From Rhizobium sp. (lineage in GTDB: Bacteria; Pseudomonadota; Alphaproteobacteria; Rhizobiales; Rhizobiaceae), in contig JAQGJP010000011.1 of the NCBI GenBank assembly GCA_028290545.1, forward strand, positions 1 through 64,000: 64,000 bases of DNA. The letters run 5' to 3'. Of the stretch, positions 51,505-63,523 are shown one piece after another (position 1 is the first letter of the stretch; every line of letters begins with the position of its first letter). The notes beneath the pieces were generated by a model. That model did no database searches and was not told the origin of the DNA. It saw only the letters and a program-made list of their open reading frames with translations. The translations under genes and the position numbers were made by a program.

Positions 51505-52062
51505 ATGACATCAGCGACTGATCCAGCCTCTGTTGGCAAAGTCCTCGATTTCTGGTTTTCCGAGACGGTCGAGGCGCACTGGTTCGAATCCGATCCGGAG
51601 ATCGACCGGCAGATTGCCGAGCGGTTTGGCGATCTCCAGCGGCAAGCCTCCGCTGGCGAACTCTCCGGCTGGATGAAGAATGCCGAAAGCGCTCTGGCGC
51701 TGGTTATCCTGCTCGACCAGTTTCCGCGCAACATGTTCCGCGGTTCGCCCCGCGCCTTTGCGAGTGACGATCTGGCGCGCGAGGTCAGTCGTGTTGCCAT
51801 TGCCAACGCATTCGATCAGCAGCGATCAACGACGGAACGGGCATTTTTTTATTTGCCGCTGATGCATAGCGAGGACCTGATCGACCAGACGGAATGCGTG
51901 CGGCTCTATCGCCGCCTGAACGATGAGAATGGGCTCGACTACGCCATCCAGCACCATGACATCATCGCCCGCTTTGGCCGTTTCCCGCATCGCAACAAGG
52001 TCATCGGCCGCGAAAACAGCGAGGCGGAGCTGGAATTTCTGAAAACTCACAAGGGATTTTAG
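51505..52062 (+). CDS. DUF924 family protein
   Basis: A 185-residue protein of the DUF924 family (TPR-like helical fold). Family motifs are VLDFWFSETVEAHWFES, LILDQFPRN-type LLDQFPRNMFRGSPRAF and FFYLPLMHSEDLIDQ, with GRFPHRNKVIGREN near the end. Function is unknown. AGAGGA lies eight bases before the ATG. It follows cckA closely (24 bases) and may share its transcript. Confidence 0.9.
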   Translation: MTSATDPASVGKVLDFWFSETVEAHWFESDPEIDRQIAERFGDLQRQASAGELSGWMKNAESALALVILLDQFPRNMFRGSPRAFASDDLAREVSRVAIANAFDQQRSTTERAFFYLPLMHSEDLIDQTECVRLYRRLNDENGLDYAIQHHDIIARFGRFPHRNKVIGRENSEAELEFLKTHKGF

Positions 52063-52065
52063 TTA

Positions 52066-53001
52066 CTATTCCTGATGCAGGAGCGCGATTGCAATCCGTG
52101 CCGCCATCCGCGCGTTGTTTTCCACCAGCGCAATATTGGTGACGAGACTGCGACCGCCGGTCAGATGGAAAATACTGTTGAGCAGATAGGGCGTCACCGC
52201 CTTGCCGGTGATCTCGTCCTGTTCGGCATTGTCGAGCGCCCGATCGATATAGATATTCATTTCGTCGCGGGCGATTTCATCGGCTTCCGGTACCGGATTG
52301 CCGATCAGCATGCCGCCATGAATGCCGAGCTCCTCGCGCTTGTGCTGGAAATGGGCGATCGCCGCGGGGCTGTCGAGACGCAACGGGCTTTTCAGTCCGG
52401 AGCCGCGCGACCAGAAGGCAGGGAATTCATCCTGCCCGACGGTGACCACCGGCACGCCCTTGGTTTCCAGCACTTCGAGCGTCTTCGGGACATCGAGGAT
52501 CGCCTTGGCACCGGCCGAGACGACGATCACCGTCGTTCGCGACAGCTCTTCCAGATCGGCGGAAATATCGAATGTCTCCTCGGCCTTGCGGTGCACGCCG
52601 CCGATGCCGCCGGTGGCAAACACCTTGATGCCGGCGCGCGCCGCCGAGATCATCGTGGCGGCCACCGTCGTCGCACCCGTCCGCCCCTCGGCGATCGCGA
52701 ACGCCAGGTCGGCGCGGGAAAGCTTCATCGCGTCAGGGGTCTGCGCCAGCCGCGCGAGCTGTTGCGGCTCCAGCCCAATGTGCAGAAGGCCGTCGATGAC
52801 CGCAATGGTTGCAGGCACCGCACCTTCAGCGCGGATGATGTTCTCGACGCTGCGCGCCATCTCCAGATTGCCCGGATAAGGCATGCCGTGGGTGATGATC
52901 GTCGATTCCAGCGCCACGATTGCCTTGCCGGCAGCCTTGGCCTCGGCCACTTCGGCAGAAAAGGAAACCGGAAATGTGGGGGCTGCGGGACTGGTCATCA
53001 T
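52066..53001 (-). CDS. psuG: Pseudouridine-5'-phosphate glycosidase
   Basis: A 311-residue lyase that splits pseudouridine 5'-phosphate into uracil and ribose 5-phosphate. Signature segments are ALESTIITHGMPYPGNLEMA, FATGGIGGVHRKAEETFDISADL (split by the turn), VSAGAKAILDVPKTLE and the catalytic-Lys region. It follows the kinase gene by 28 bases. AGGA precedes the ATG pair. Confidence 0.92.
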   Translation of the reverse strand: MMTSPAAPTFPVSFSAEVAEAKAAGKAIVALESTIITHGMPYPGNLEMARSVENIIRAEGAVPATIAVIDGLLHIGLEPQQLARLAQTPDAMKLSRADLAFAIAEGRTGATTVAATMISAARAGIKVFATGGIGGVHRKAEETFDISADLEELSRTTVIVVSAGAKAILDVPKTLEVLETKGVPVVTVGQDEFPAFWSRGSGLKSPLRLDSPAAIAHFQHKREELGIHGGMLIGNPVPEADEIARDEMNIYIDRALDNAEQDEITGKAVTPYLLNSIFHLTGGRSLVTNIALVENNARMAARIAIALLHQE

Positions 53002-53029
53002 CTTCTTCCTGCAATGAAGGCTTGGTTGG

Positions 53030-53971
53030 TTACAACACTATTTCGGCTGGCGGCACAAGGGCAAGCGTGTGCGTCAGCAGCGCCCGCGTCAGCTCTTCGG
53101 CGGTGGCCATTTCGCTTGCCAGCGCCAGCCGGGCGGATGCCGCTCCGACGCAAACGGCTTGGCTGAGGGTCTGTTTCTCCAGTATCGCATGCAGGAAACC
53201 GGCCGCGAACCCATCGCCGGCCCCGGTGACATCGCCAATCGCCTCGAGTGGCGGTGGCAGCAGGCTGACCGTATCGGCATCGCTCCAGGCGATCAGCTCG
53301 TGTCGTCCCCGCGTGATCGCGCCACCGCGCAGACCCGCCCTGCGGAAAATGGCGGGCCAGGCACGGTAGTCCGAAGGATATTCGCCAGACAGCGCCCGCG
53401 CCTCGGCCTCGTTCATGAACAGATAATCAAATTGGTCGAGCAAGGTATCATAACGCACCACCTTGGCCGGCGAAATGCCAATGCCGGCCAGCGGCTTGCC
53501 GCGCTCGGCCGCCATTTTCGCCAGCGCAGAAAGGGTTTCCGTCGGCAGGTTGGCATCCGTCAGCAGGAATTCGGCTGCATCGATCGCGTCGCGCACGGCG
53601 CGGATCGCCAGCCTCCGCGGGGTGAAGAACCGATAAAGCTCCATGTCGGCGAGTGCGATCACCAAGTTGCCATCGCGTTCGAGAATGGCCGTGTAGGTCG
53701 GCGTGCGCCGGTCGAGAAAGATGAAGGGGCGGTCGTCGATGCCGGCAGCGTCCGCCGCGATCCCGACAGCCAAGCCCTCGGCATCTCCGCCACGGGGCGA
53801 AATCATGATGACAGTATGTGCGAGCCGGGCAAGGCTGCGGGCCGCGTTGAATGCCCCACCGCCGCTCTCTTCCTTCCAGGCACCGGGATTTGACGCGCCG
53901 GGCGCCGTATCGCCGGAAATCCGGCCGCGCCGGTCGATATGGGCGCCGCCCAGAACGAGTATGGATGTCAT
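53030..53971 (-). CDS. psuK: PfkB-family kinase, probable pseudouridine kinase
   Basis: A 313-residue kinase with VLGGAHIDRRGRISGDTAPG, GGGAFNAARSLARLAH and, near the C-terminus, GDVTGAGDGFAAGF holding the catalytic Asp. It pairs with psuG directly downstream, so phosphorylation of pseudouridine is the likely reaction; the assignment relies on that linkage as well as the fold. Confidence 0.85.
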   Translation of the reverse strand: MTSILVLGGAHIDRRGRISGDTAPGASNPGAWKEESGGGAFNAARSLARLAHTVIMISPRGGDAEGLAVGIAADAAGIDDRPFIFLDRRTPTYTAILERDGNLVIALADMELYRFFTPRRLAIRAVRDAIDAAEFLLTDANLPTETLSALAKMAAERGKPLAGIGISPAKVVRYDTLLDQFDYLFMNEAEARALSGEYPSDYRAWPAIFRRAGLRGGAITRGRHELIAWSDADTVSLLPPPLEAIGDVTGAGDGFAAGFLHAILEKQTLSQAVCVGAASARLALASEMATAEELTRALLTHTLALVPPAEIVL

Positions 53972-54133
53972 GCACGATTCCTGTCCGTCGATCGAATCAT
54001 CTTAGCGGTTACATTGGCGCGCTTGCAAGCGGCAGCTTGCGGGAAGTGTTTGGAAACGCTCACGAAAACAAAAATAGAACATAGGTCGGAATATTATTTC
54101 ATATCAATCAGTTGCATGGCTCTTGCGAAATGA

Positions 54134-54148
54134 GAACAAATGAAGTAC
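54134..54148. promoter_or_regulatory. LexA (SOS) box upstream of recA
   Basis: GAAC-N7-GTAC matches the alphaproteobacterial LexA motif GAAC-N7-GAAC at all but one position, 59 bases before the recA ATG. It predicts DNA-damage control of recA and, through RecA, of prophage induction. Confidence 0.65.
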
Positions 54149-54206
54149 ATACACGGCATGCGGAACACATTGCTTCAGTGGCGCGGATAACTTAAAGGTG
54201 GATCGA

Positions 54207-55298
54207 ATGGCCCAGAATTCATTGCGACTCGTTGAGGAAAAATCGGTGGACAAGAGCAAGGCACTGGATGCAGCGCTTTCCCAGATCGAACGTTCGTTCG
54301 GCAAGGGATCGATCATGCGTCTCGGTTCGAACGAGAATGTGGTGGAAATCGAAACCGTGCCGACCGGTTCGCTCGGATTGGACATCGCACTTGGTATCGG
54401 CGGTCTGCCAAAGGGACGTATCGTCGAAATTTTCGGGCCTGAAAGCTCGGGCAAGACGACGCTTGCGCTGCAGACCATCGCCGAGGCGCAGAAGAAGGGC
54501 GGCATTTGCGCCTTCGTCGATGCCGAGCATGCGCTTGATCCCGTCTACGCCCGCAAGCTTGGCGTCGATCTTGAAAATCTGCTGATCTCCCAGCCCGATA
54601 CCGGCGAGCAGGCGCTCGAGATTACCGATACGCTGGTGCGGTCCGGTGCCATCGATGTTCTGGTCATCGATTCCGTTGCGGCGCTGACGCCGCGCGCCGA
54701 AATCGAGGGCGAGATGGGCGACAGTCTTCCCGGCCTTCAGGCGCGTTTGATGAGCCAGGCACTGCGCAAGCTGACCGCCTCGATCTCCCGCTCCAACACC
54801 ATGGTCATCTTCATCAACCAGATCCGCATGAAGATCGGCGTCATGTTCGGTTCGCCTGAAACCACCACTGGCGGCAACGCGTTGAAATTCTACGCCTCGG
54901 TTCGCCTCGATATCCGCCGCATCGGTTCGGTCAAGGAACGCGATGAAGTGGTTGGCAACCAGACCCGCGTCAAGGTCGTCAAGAACAAGATGGCGCCTCC
55001 CTTCAAGCAGGTCGAATTCGACATCATGTATGGTGAGGGCGTTTCCAAGACCGGCGAACTCGTCGATCTCGGCGTCAAGGCTGGCATCGTCGAGAAATCG
55101 GGCGCCTGGTTCTCCTATAACAGCCAGCGACTCGGCCAGGGCCGGGAGAATGCCAAGATCTTCCTGCGCGACAATCCCGATCTCGCCCGCGAGATCGAGC
55201 TTGCCATTCGCCAGAACGCCGGGTTGATTGCCGACCGCTTCCTGCAGAACACGGCCCCGGAAGCCGGCGATGACGGTGATGACGCGCTGGAAGCGTGA
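54207..55298 (+). CDS. recA: Recombinase A
   Basis: A 363-residue strand-exchange ATPase and SOS coprotease. GPESSGKTT (about residues 77-85) is Walker A, and [14 protein letters not shown] with Walker B follows. The acidic C-terminus ([12 protein letters not shown]) is typical. I use the ATG at 54207, since AAAGGTGG precedes it and the protein then begins in the usual way; a GTG three codons upstream is less likely. A LexA box and downstream terminator frame the gene. Confidence 0.97.
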   Translation: MAQNSLRLVEEKSVDKSKALDAALSQIERSFGKGSIMRLGSNENVVEIETVPTGSLGLDIALGIGGLPKGRIVEIFGPESSGKTTLALQTIAEAQKKGGICAFVDAEHALDPVYARKLGVDLENLLISQPDTGEQALEITDTLVRSGAIDVLVIDSVAALTPRAEIEGEMGDSLPGLQARLMSQALRKLTASISRSNTMVIFINQIRMKIGVMFGSPETTTGGNALKFYASVRLDIRRIGSVKERDEVVGNQTRVKVVKNKMAPPFKQVEFDIMYGEGVSKTGELVDLGVKAGIVEKSGAWFSYNSQRLGQGRENAKIFLRDNPDLAREIELAIRQNAGLIADRFLQNTAPEAGDDGDDALEA

Positions 55299-55330
55299 TC
55301 AGCGATCGAATTCACCGGGCTGGTCATACG

Positions 55331-55374
55331 CCCCGGCGCCACGCAAATCAGCGGGCGTCGGGGTTTTGTTTTTC
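55331..55374 (+). terminator. recA terminator
   Basis: A 10-bp stem, CCCCGGCGCC pairing with GGCGTCGGGG (one G-U), with a 13-base loop, followed by TTTTGTTTTT. Confidence 0.85.
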
Positions 55375-55457
55375 TGGACATGGGCAAGGGCGAACGATAA
55401 AAGCCGTTGTTCCAAAATCCCGGCAATTCCGGGCATATCAGGTATGAAGGGTATAAG

Positions 55458-58115
<2,658 letters not shown>

Positions 58116-58136
58116 TTGATTTGTTTGCTGTGCGGA

Positions 58137-58180
58137 TGCCGGGAATATCGGGTCCCGGCAAGCGTATTTTGCCTTTTATT
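58137..58180 (+). terminator. alaS terminator
   Basis: An 8-bp perfect stem, TGCCGGGA/TCCCGGCA (58137-58160), with an 8-base loop is followed by a loosely U-rich stretch (TATTTTGCCTTTTATT). A fair intrinsic terminator. Confidence 0.6.
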
Positions 58181-58266
58181 AAATTTTGCCGCTTACCAAT
58201 AGACATGGAGCCAGGTTGGTCCGGGGATAGCGAACATCGTTTCGCGTTTCTCGGATCGGCTTTGGT

Positions 58267-59550
58267 GTGAGTCCGGGGGATGCGGCATTGGCCAGTGTTT
58301 TGAATATCGGCACCATTATGATCTGCACGTCGCTTATGACACTCGTTGTCGCGATGGCGCTGACATTCATCTGGTTTTTCGAAAAGCGCGATACGGCTAT
58401 CGGTTGGTGGTGCCTCAGCATGTGGATGGCAACTGTCGCCACCTTCGCCCTGGCGTTGCGGGGCATCAGTCCGTGGTGGATTGGCATCGGTCTCGGCAAT
58501 GCTTTGCTGATGGTCACATATGGCATGATCTGGGCGGGTTTTGTCTCATTCCGGGGGAGTAAGGTCAGCATCCCCTTCATTTTCGCCGGTGCATTGTTCT
58601 GGATCGCTTGTATCTACGGATTTGAGTCGATCAGAAGCGATGTCAACAATCGGGTCATCGTTTCGTCCATCAGCATCCCTTTCTATTGTCTGCTGGTCGT
58701 GCGGGAGACGTGGAAGACCTGGAAAAAAGAGCGTCTTCCGTCACTTATGGCGGCTGGATTTTTCTATGCCAGCCATGGACTGTTCTATCTCATCCGTGTT
58801 CCGCTGACGATTGCCTATCCCGTCGGCGAAATCGTTCCCGGACAGACGTCCACGTGGTTTGCGGTAATCACGCTTGAAGCCTTTGTCCATGGCATGTTTT
58901 CCTCCTTCGTCTTTGTGGCATTGGTGCGGGAGCGGGCAGAGCGGCGCTATCGATTGGCTGCCGAGATCGACAGCCTGACATCGGTGGCGAGCCGCCGCCA
59001 CTTCGTGTCCGAGACCCGCGCCGCACTGGCGCGCAAACCGAAATCGGCTGTTCTCGCAGTTCTCGACCTCGATTATTTCAAGAAGGTCAACGACACCTAC
59101 GGCCATATGGCCGGCGACAGGGTGCTGCAATCCTTCGCCTATCGCGTTTCGTCGGAACTGTCTCCGGGCATGGTGTTCGGGCGGTTGGGCGGCGAGGAGT
59201 TCGGTCTCTTCCTGCCAGACTGTTCCGAGGCGGCCGCGGCCGAATTTCTCGAAACCGTCCGTGCCGCGGTGGAGGCACTCGACATCCGTTTCAACGGCAA
59301 TGTGTTGAAGGTGACCGCCAGCATCGGCGCCGCAAGCACTGCCGAAGCGGGGCTCGATTTCGACCATCTTATGGCAGGTGCCGACAACGCGCTTTATGTT
59401 TCCAAGCGGCAGGGCCGCAATCGCATTTGTCTGTTTTCGCTATCCATGCGGTTGGAGAACATCGTGGAGGCTGGCCGGGAAACCCGCCTCGGCCTGTCCA
59501 AGAAACGGGTCAGCCGCATTTCGGTGCGCAGCCGCCTCGGCAGCGCTTGA
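58267..59550 (+). CDS. Membrane diguanylate cyclase (GGDEF)
   Basis: A 427-residue c-di-GMP synthase. Six to seven N-terminal membrane helices (to about residue 225) resemble an MHYT/7TMR-like sensor. The GGDEF domain has SLTSVASRRHF, the substrate-binding DLDYFKKVNDTYGHMAGD and GGEEF at residues 308-312. No RxxD inhibitory site is evident. A GTG at 58267 is used; an ATG at 58318 is possible. An EAL protein gene is convergent with it. Confidence 0.87.
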   Translation: MSPGDAALASVLNIGTIMICTSLMTLVVAMALTFIWFFEKRDTAIGWWCLSMWMATVATFALALRGISPWWIGIGLGNALLMVTYGMIWAGFVSFRGSKVSIPFIFAGALFWIACIYGFESIRSDVNNRVIVSSISIPFYCLLVVRETWKTWKKERLPSLMAAGFFYASHGLFYLIRVPLTIAYPVGEIVPGQTSTWFAVITLEAFVHGMFSSFVFVALVRERAERRYRLAAEIDSLTSVASRRHFVSETRAALARKPKSAVLAVLDLDYFKKVNDTYGHMAGDRVLQSFAYRVSSELSPGMVFGRLGGEEFGLFLPDCSEAAAAEFLETVRAAVEALDIRFNGNVLKVTASIGAASTAEAGLDFDHLMAGADNALYVSKRQGRNRICLFSLSMRLENIVEAGRETRLGLSKKRVSRISVRSRLGSA

Positions 59551-59641
59551 GTTCAACTCAGGCGCAGATTGCCGGAATTTCCGATAGAGATCCTGTCTGC
59601 CGTTGCGACAGTACGGCAGTTAGCCAATAGTCACGCAGGAC

Positions 59642-60427
59642 TTATCCATTCAACGTCGAGAGGATCTCGCCGTGGAGCCTCGGCCAGTCCGGCCTGGCAA
59701 GCGAGGCCAGTGCGGGCTTGGAGAGCAGATAGCCCTGCATCAGTTCGACGCCGAAATCGCGCAAGACTTCGAATTCCCTGGCGGTCTCTATGCCTTCGCA
59801 GATCGGCCTTATGCCGAGTTCCGTCAGCATCTTCAGTGTGTTTCTGACAATCACCCGTCTGACCGGGTCGGCATCGATCCCGCGTATGAGGTCCATATCC
59901 AGCTTGACGATATCCGGCTGAAAACTGGACAACAGCCCGAGACCGGCATAGCCCGCGCCGAAATCGTCGATGGCGGTCTTGAAGCCCATCGAGCGGTAGG
60001 TGGTCAGAATATTCAGCAGGTGCGCCGTATCCAGACGCTCGACTTCGGTGAATTCGAAGATGATGCTCTCCAACGGAAAGTTGGCGCGTTTGGCGGCTGA
60101 CAGCGTCTTGCGGATGCAGGCGTTGGGTTCGTAGACCGCGTTCGGAAGGAAATTGATCGACAACATCGTGCCGTCCCGTGCAAGCCCCAGATCGGATGCC
60201 AGGTCGATCGCAGTCACTCTGCAGAGCTGATCGAAGGCATAACGGTTTTCATCAGACAAGTGCCTCAGCACCTCGAAGGCGCTTTCACCGGACCGGCCGC
60301 GGACAAGGGCTTCCTGAGCAAAAACCTTTCCAGTGGTCGTGTCGATGATTGGCTGGAAAGCCATTGTGATGGGCAGCGAGAATTTGTTGCCGTCGAGGCA
60401 CCCGCCACATACTGCTTCTGACGCCAT
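59642..60427 (-). CDS. EAL-domain c-di-GMP phosphodiesterase
   Basis: A 261-residue stand-alone EAL protein. Catalytic motifs are intact: QEALVRG, NFLPN, FEFTEVE, AIDDFGAGYAG, KLDMDL and CEGIET. It begins with a small Cys pair (VCGGCLDGNKF) before the EAL fold. The ATG at 60427 has AGGA nine bases upstream; longer forms from 60454 or 60475 lack a site. It probably acts opposite to the adjacent GGDEF protein. Confidence 0.88.
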   Translation of the reverse strand: MASEAVCGGCLDGNKFSLPITMAFQPIIDTTTGKVFAQEALVRGRSGESAFEVLRHLSDENRYAFDQLCRVTAIDLASDLGLARDGTMLSINFLPNAVYEPNACIRKTLSAAKRANFPLESIIFEFTEVERLDTAHLLNILTTYRSMGFKTAIDDFGAGYAGLGLLSSFQPDIVKLDMDLIRGIDADPVRRVIVRNTLKMLTELGIRPICEGIETAREFEVLRDFGVELMQGYLLSKPALASLARPDWPRLHGEILSTLNG

Positions 60428-60529
60428 TTGCTGGATCCTGTTGTCGATGGCCATTTGCCACAACTTGACCGACAAAGATTTAGAAAAGGCTTATAAGCTC
60501 ATAAAATGTTGAGCACCTGGCGTGCAGTT

Positions 60530-61324
60530 CTACAACGAGAGCCCAAATCCCTGCATCAATCGCCGCGTTGAGAAATCCGGGTTCCCCGAGGTCAGGACGG
60601 CCCGATCGACATGGCTCTCCGGATGAACATCATCCAGAGCGGGAACCAGCCGCCGGGCCTGCCGGGCGATCGCCTCGGCCGGGTCTATCCAGTCCACCGG
60701 CCACGGCGCGAGGCGGCGGAAGACATTGGCCATGAATGGATAATGCGTGCAGGCAAGCACGACGATATCGGTTTTCTTGCCGTCTTGTTCGTAAAAGCAT
60801 TGTTCGATTTCCGCCGCCACGGCATCGTCGGCGACCTTGTCGCCGCGAATATAGGCTTCCGCCATGCGTGCAAGATCGGCCGAGCCGACCAGCCGCACGT
60901 GGCACTGGCTTGCAAAAGATTGAATGAGATCCCGCGTATAGGCGCGCTTGACGGTGCCTGGGGTCGCGAGCACCGACACAAGGCCGGAACGAGTACGCTC
61001 GGCGGCCGGCTTGATCGCAGGAACCGTACCGATGAATGTGTGCTCGGGGAAGGCAGCGCGCAGATCGGCGCCGGCCAGCGTAAAGGCCGTGTTGCACGCG
61101 ATTACCGACACCTCCGGCTGGTGCTCCCGCAGGAAATCGCCGAATATCGAAATAACCCGGGCCCTGAGTTCGGGCTCGGCCCAGTTGCCATAGGGAAAGC
61201 CGGCATCGTCGGCGATGTAGACGAAGTTCCGCTCCGGCATCAGCACGCGCAGTTCGCGCAATACGGTCAGCCCGCCGATGCCCGAATCGAACACGAGGAC
61301 GGGCTTTGCGGCATTATTCGTCAT
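60530..61324 (-). CDS. murI: Glutamate racemase
   Basis: A 264-residue enzyme that makes D-glutamate for peptidoglycan. [14 protein letters not shown] is at the N-terminus, and the catalytic pair is in ACNTAF (Cys77) and ACTHYPFM. The gene overlaps the methyltransferase stop upstream by eleven bases, and the start ATG at 61324 is preferred over 61336 because the ribosome site is better placed. Confidence 0.93.
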   Translation of the reverse strand: MTNNAAKPVLVFDSGIGGLTVLRELRVLMPERNFVYIADDAGFPYGNWAEPELRARVISIFGDFLREHQPEVSVIACNTAFTLAGADLRAAFPEHTFIGTVPAIKPAAERTRSGLVSVLATPGTVKRAYTRDLIQSFASQCHVRLVGSADLARMAEAYIRGDKVADDAVAAEIEQCFYEQDGKKTDIVVLACTHYPFMANVFRRLAPWPVDWIDPAEAIARQARRLVPALDDVHPESHVDRAVLTSGNPDFSTRRLMQGFGLSL

Positions 61325-62123
61325 GATCGATTTCATCCGGATTGCCGGCCCCGCGCGGACGTTTGCGGGAGAACCGGTCGAGCGAGGAAATGACGCCGCG
61401 CATCACCTTGATTTCAGGCGCGGTGAAGGCGCGGCGCGATAGCACGGCGCGCAAGTTGTCGATCATTTTCGGCTTTTTGGCGGCGGGCCGGAAGAAGCCG
61501 CGTGCATCCAGCGCTTCTTCAAGATGGTCGTAGAGGCCGAACAACTGATCCTTGGTGGCGGGCTGCTGGTCCAGCGCCTGGAACGGCGTTTCCTCAGCCG
61601 ATTCCATGCTCTGCTTCATCCACTCGTAGGACATCAGCAGCACGGCCTGGGCGATGTTCAATGAAGCAAAGGCCGGGTTAACAGGGAAAGTGACGATCTC
61701 GTCGGCAAGCGCCACTTCCTCGTTCGAGAGCCCGGATTTCTCGCGTCCGTAAAGGACCCCGACCTTCTCGCCGGCATCGTATCTTGCCTTCAGGGTCTGG
61801 GCCGCGACAACGGGTGAGCGGACCGGCTTGAAGCCGTAGCGTTCGCGCGCGGTGGTGGCGTAGACGAAATTGAGGTCGGCGATCGCCTCCTCGAGCGTCG
61901 CAAACACCACCGCGCCGTCGATGACGTGATCGGCCTTGCTGGCGGCTGAACGCGCCTTCTCGCTCGGCCAGCCGTCGCGCGGATTGACGAGCCTCAATTC
62001 CGAAAGTCCGAAATTGGCCATGGCGCGTGCCACCATGCCGATATTCTCGCCAAGCTGCGGCTCGACGAGCACGACCACGGGGCCGCCGATGATCATTTCC
62101 AGTTCGCTATTGGTGCCGGACAT
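61314..62123 (-). CDS. SpoU-family RNA methyltransferase (TrmJ-like)
   Basis: A 269-residue 2'-O-ribose methyltransferase of the SPOUT class. [36 protein letters not shown] and [16 protein letters not shown] with VTFPVNP are the TrmJ signatures. It probably methylates position 32 of tRNA. It is coupled to murI and is the first gene of that pair. Confidence 0.88.
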   Translation of the reverse strand: MSGTNSELEMIIGGPVVVLVEPQLGENIGMVARAMANFGLSELRLVNPRDGWPSEKARSAASKADHVIDGAVVFATLEEAIADLNFVYATTARERYGFKPVRSPVVAAQTLKARYDAGEKVGVLYGREKSGLSNEEVALADEIVTFPVNPAFASLNIAQAVLLMSYEWMKQSMESAEETPFQALDQQPATKDQLFGLYDHLEEALDARGFFRPAAKKPKMIDNLRAVLSRRAFTAPEIKVMRGVISSLDRFSRKRPRGAGNPDEIDHDE

Positions 62124-62243
62124 TCTCTGCCTTATTCCTCGTTCAGGCGTTCACTGGCACAATTTCCGACGGATTTAAAGCGGGATGCGGGCGAACCGGA
62201 CAAGACGGGGCGTGTGGACCTGCCGTGTCCGGCTGCCGGCGAC

Positions 62244-62762
62244 CTATTGGCGCGCCTTCATCGTTTCCTGCATCTCACCGATCAGCGAATCCCATTTGCC
62301 GTCGGTCTTGCGATGGATGTCGTTGATGACCGGCCTGCCGTCCTCAGTGATCACATCGAATTTGAGTTCGCTGATTTTCGCTTTGTCTTCCGCAGTTTCG
62401 GCGCAGTCCCACAGCCGGAACGAGACATCGACCGCCGTCACTCCATCCTTTTCGCCGCCTGGAGCGATTTTGAGATCCTTGAGCGGGCAGCCATCCTGGC
62501 CGTTGGTGATGACATCATAATCGAAGGGCGTACCGCCTTCGTCATAGGCGGGATATTTTTCCGCCTGATGATAGACGGCAACGAAAGCCTTGCTGTAATT
62601 CGCATCGAGATGAGGCTTTTCAAAATAGTCCGTGCCTGAACTTTCCGGTTGCCAGCGCGAAACGGCGATCGTCATGACCGCCTTGACCGGATCTTCCACG
62701 GAGGCGGCATAGGCGTTCAGCGGCATCATCGCGACGAATGCAATTAGGGCGATCTTCTTCAT
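62244..62762 (-). CDS. Periplasmic DUF3828-like protein, second tandem copy
   Basis: A 172-residue exported protein. The signal peptide MKKIALIAFVAMMPLNAYA is followed by a globular domain sharing DYDVITNGQDGCPLKDL, RPVINDIHRKTDGKWDSL and spacing with the upstream neighbour. The family is only loosely assigned (DUF3828-like). Its start overlaps the upstream copy's stop (ATGA), so the pair is one operon. Confidence 0.78.
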   Translation of the reverse strand: MKKIALIAFVAMMPLNAYAASVEDPVKAVMTIAVSRWQPESSGTDYFEKPHLDANYSKAFVAVYHQAEKYPAYDEGGTPFDYDVITNGQDGCPLKDLKIAPGGEKDGVTAVDVSFRLWDCAETAEDKAKISELKFDVITEDGRPVINDIHRKTDGKWDSLIGEMQETMKARQ

Positions 62763-63334
62763 TTCTGCTGCGGTTCCTGCTGTTGGTTTTGATTCTGGTC
62801 GGCGGGCTGCTCGCCGCCATTCCTGGCGATGTCCTGCATTTCCTTGAGCAGCGAGTCCGCCTTGCCTTCGGTCACACGATGGATGTCTGAAATGACGGGT
62901 CTGCCGTTCTCAATTACGACATCGAAATGCACCTCCGAGGTCGCATCCTTGCCGGGATCGTCGTCGTAGCAGGTCATCAGCTTGAACGTCACCTTGATAT
63001 CGGTGATTCCGGCCTTCTCGCCCTGGTTGGCGATCATGACTTCCTTGAGCGGACAACCGTCCTGGCCGTTGGTGATCACGTCATAACCGAACGGTCCGCT
63101 TCCCTCGTCATAGAGTGGGTGCTTGGCCGCCTCGCGATAGGCGTCCGCAAATGCCTTGGCGTAGACAGTGCCGAGCCGGGTCTTGTCGAAATAATCCTGG
63201 CCCTCGACCTTGGGGTCGTCGCTCCAGAGCCCCACCGCCAGATCCATGATCGCTTTGACAGGCTGTTGCGCATCGGCCGCAAATGCCGGCGATGCGGTGA
63301 CGAGGAGAAGTGCCGCAGCCAATGCTTTGAACAT
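62759..63334 (-). CDS. Periplasmic DUF3828-like protein, first tandem copy
   Basis: A 191-residue exported protein. The signal peptide MFKALAAALLLVTASPAFA precedes YFDKTRLGTVYAKAFADAYRE and GYDVITNGQDGCPLKEV, matching the downstream copy throughout. It differs by a Gln-rich C-terminal tail (ADQNQNQQQEPQQK). The two copies probably arose by tandem duplication. Function is unknown. Confidence 0.78.
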   Translation of the reverse strand: MFKALAAALLLVTASPAFAADAQQPVKAIMDLAVGLWSDDPKVEGQDYFDKTRLGTVYAKAFADAYREAAKHPLYDEGSGPFGYDVITNGQDGCPLKEVMIANQGEKAGITDIKVTFKLMTCYDDDPGKDATSEVHFDVVIENGRPVISDIHRVTEGKADSLLKEMQDIARNGGEQPADQNQNQQQEPQQK

Positions 63335-63523
63335 GGTGGATCCTGTTGGTGATTCCGTGGCGATCTGCCGGGCAGGGAAACAGAGTTTGAAAATTCCGTC
63401 AATTCGTGTCGGTGCGGCGATTGATTATTTGCCTCCGCCGTTCGCGGTGTTATAGGCAGAACCAACCGCCAAACACCCTGCCGCGATATTCCCAGACTGC
63501 GGCAAAACAAAGAGGTAGACTTC

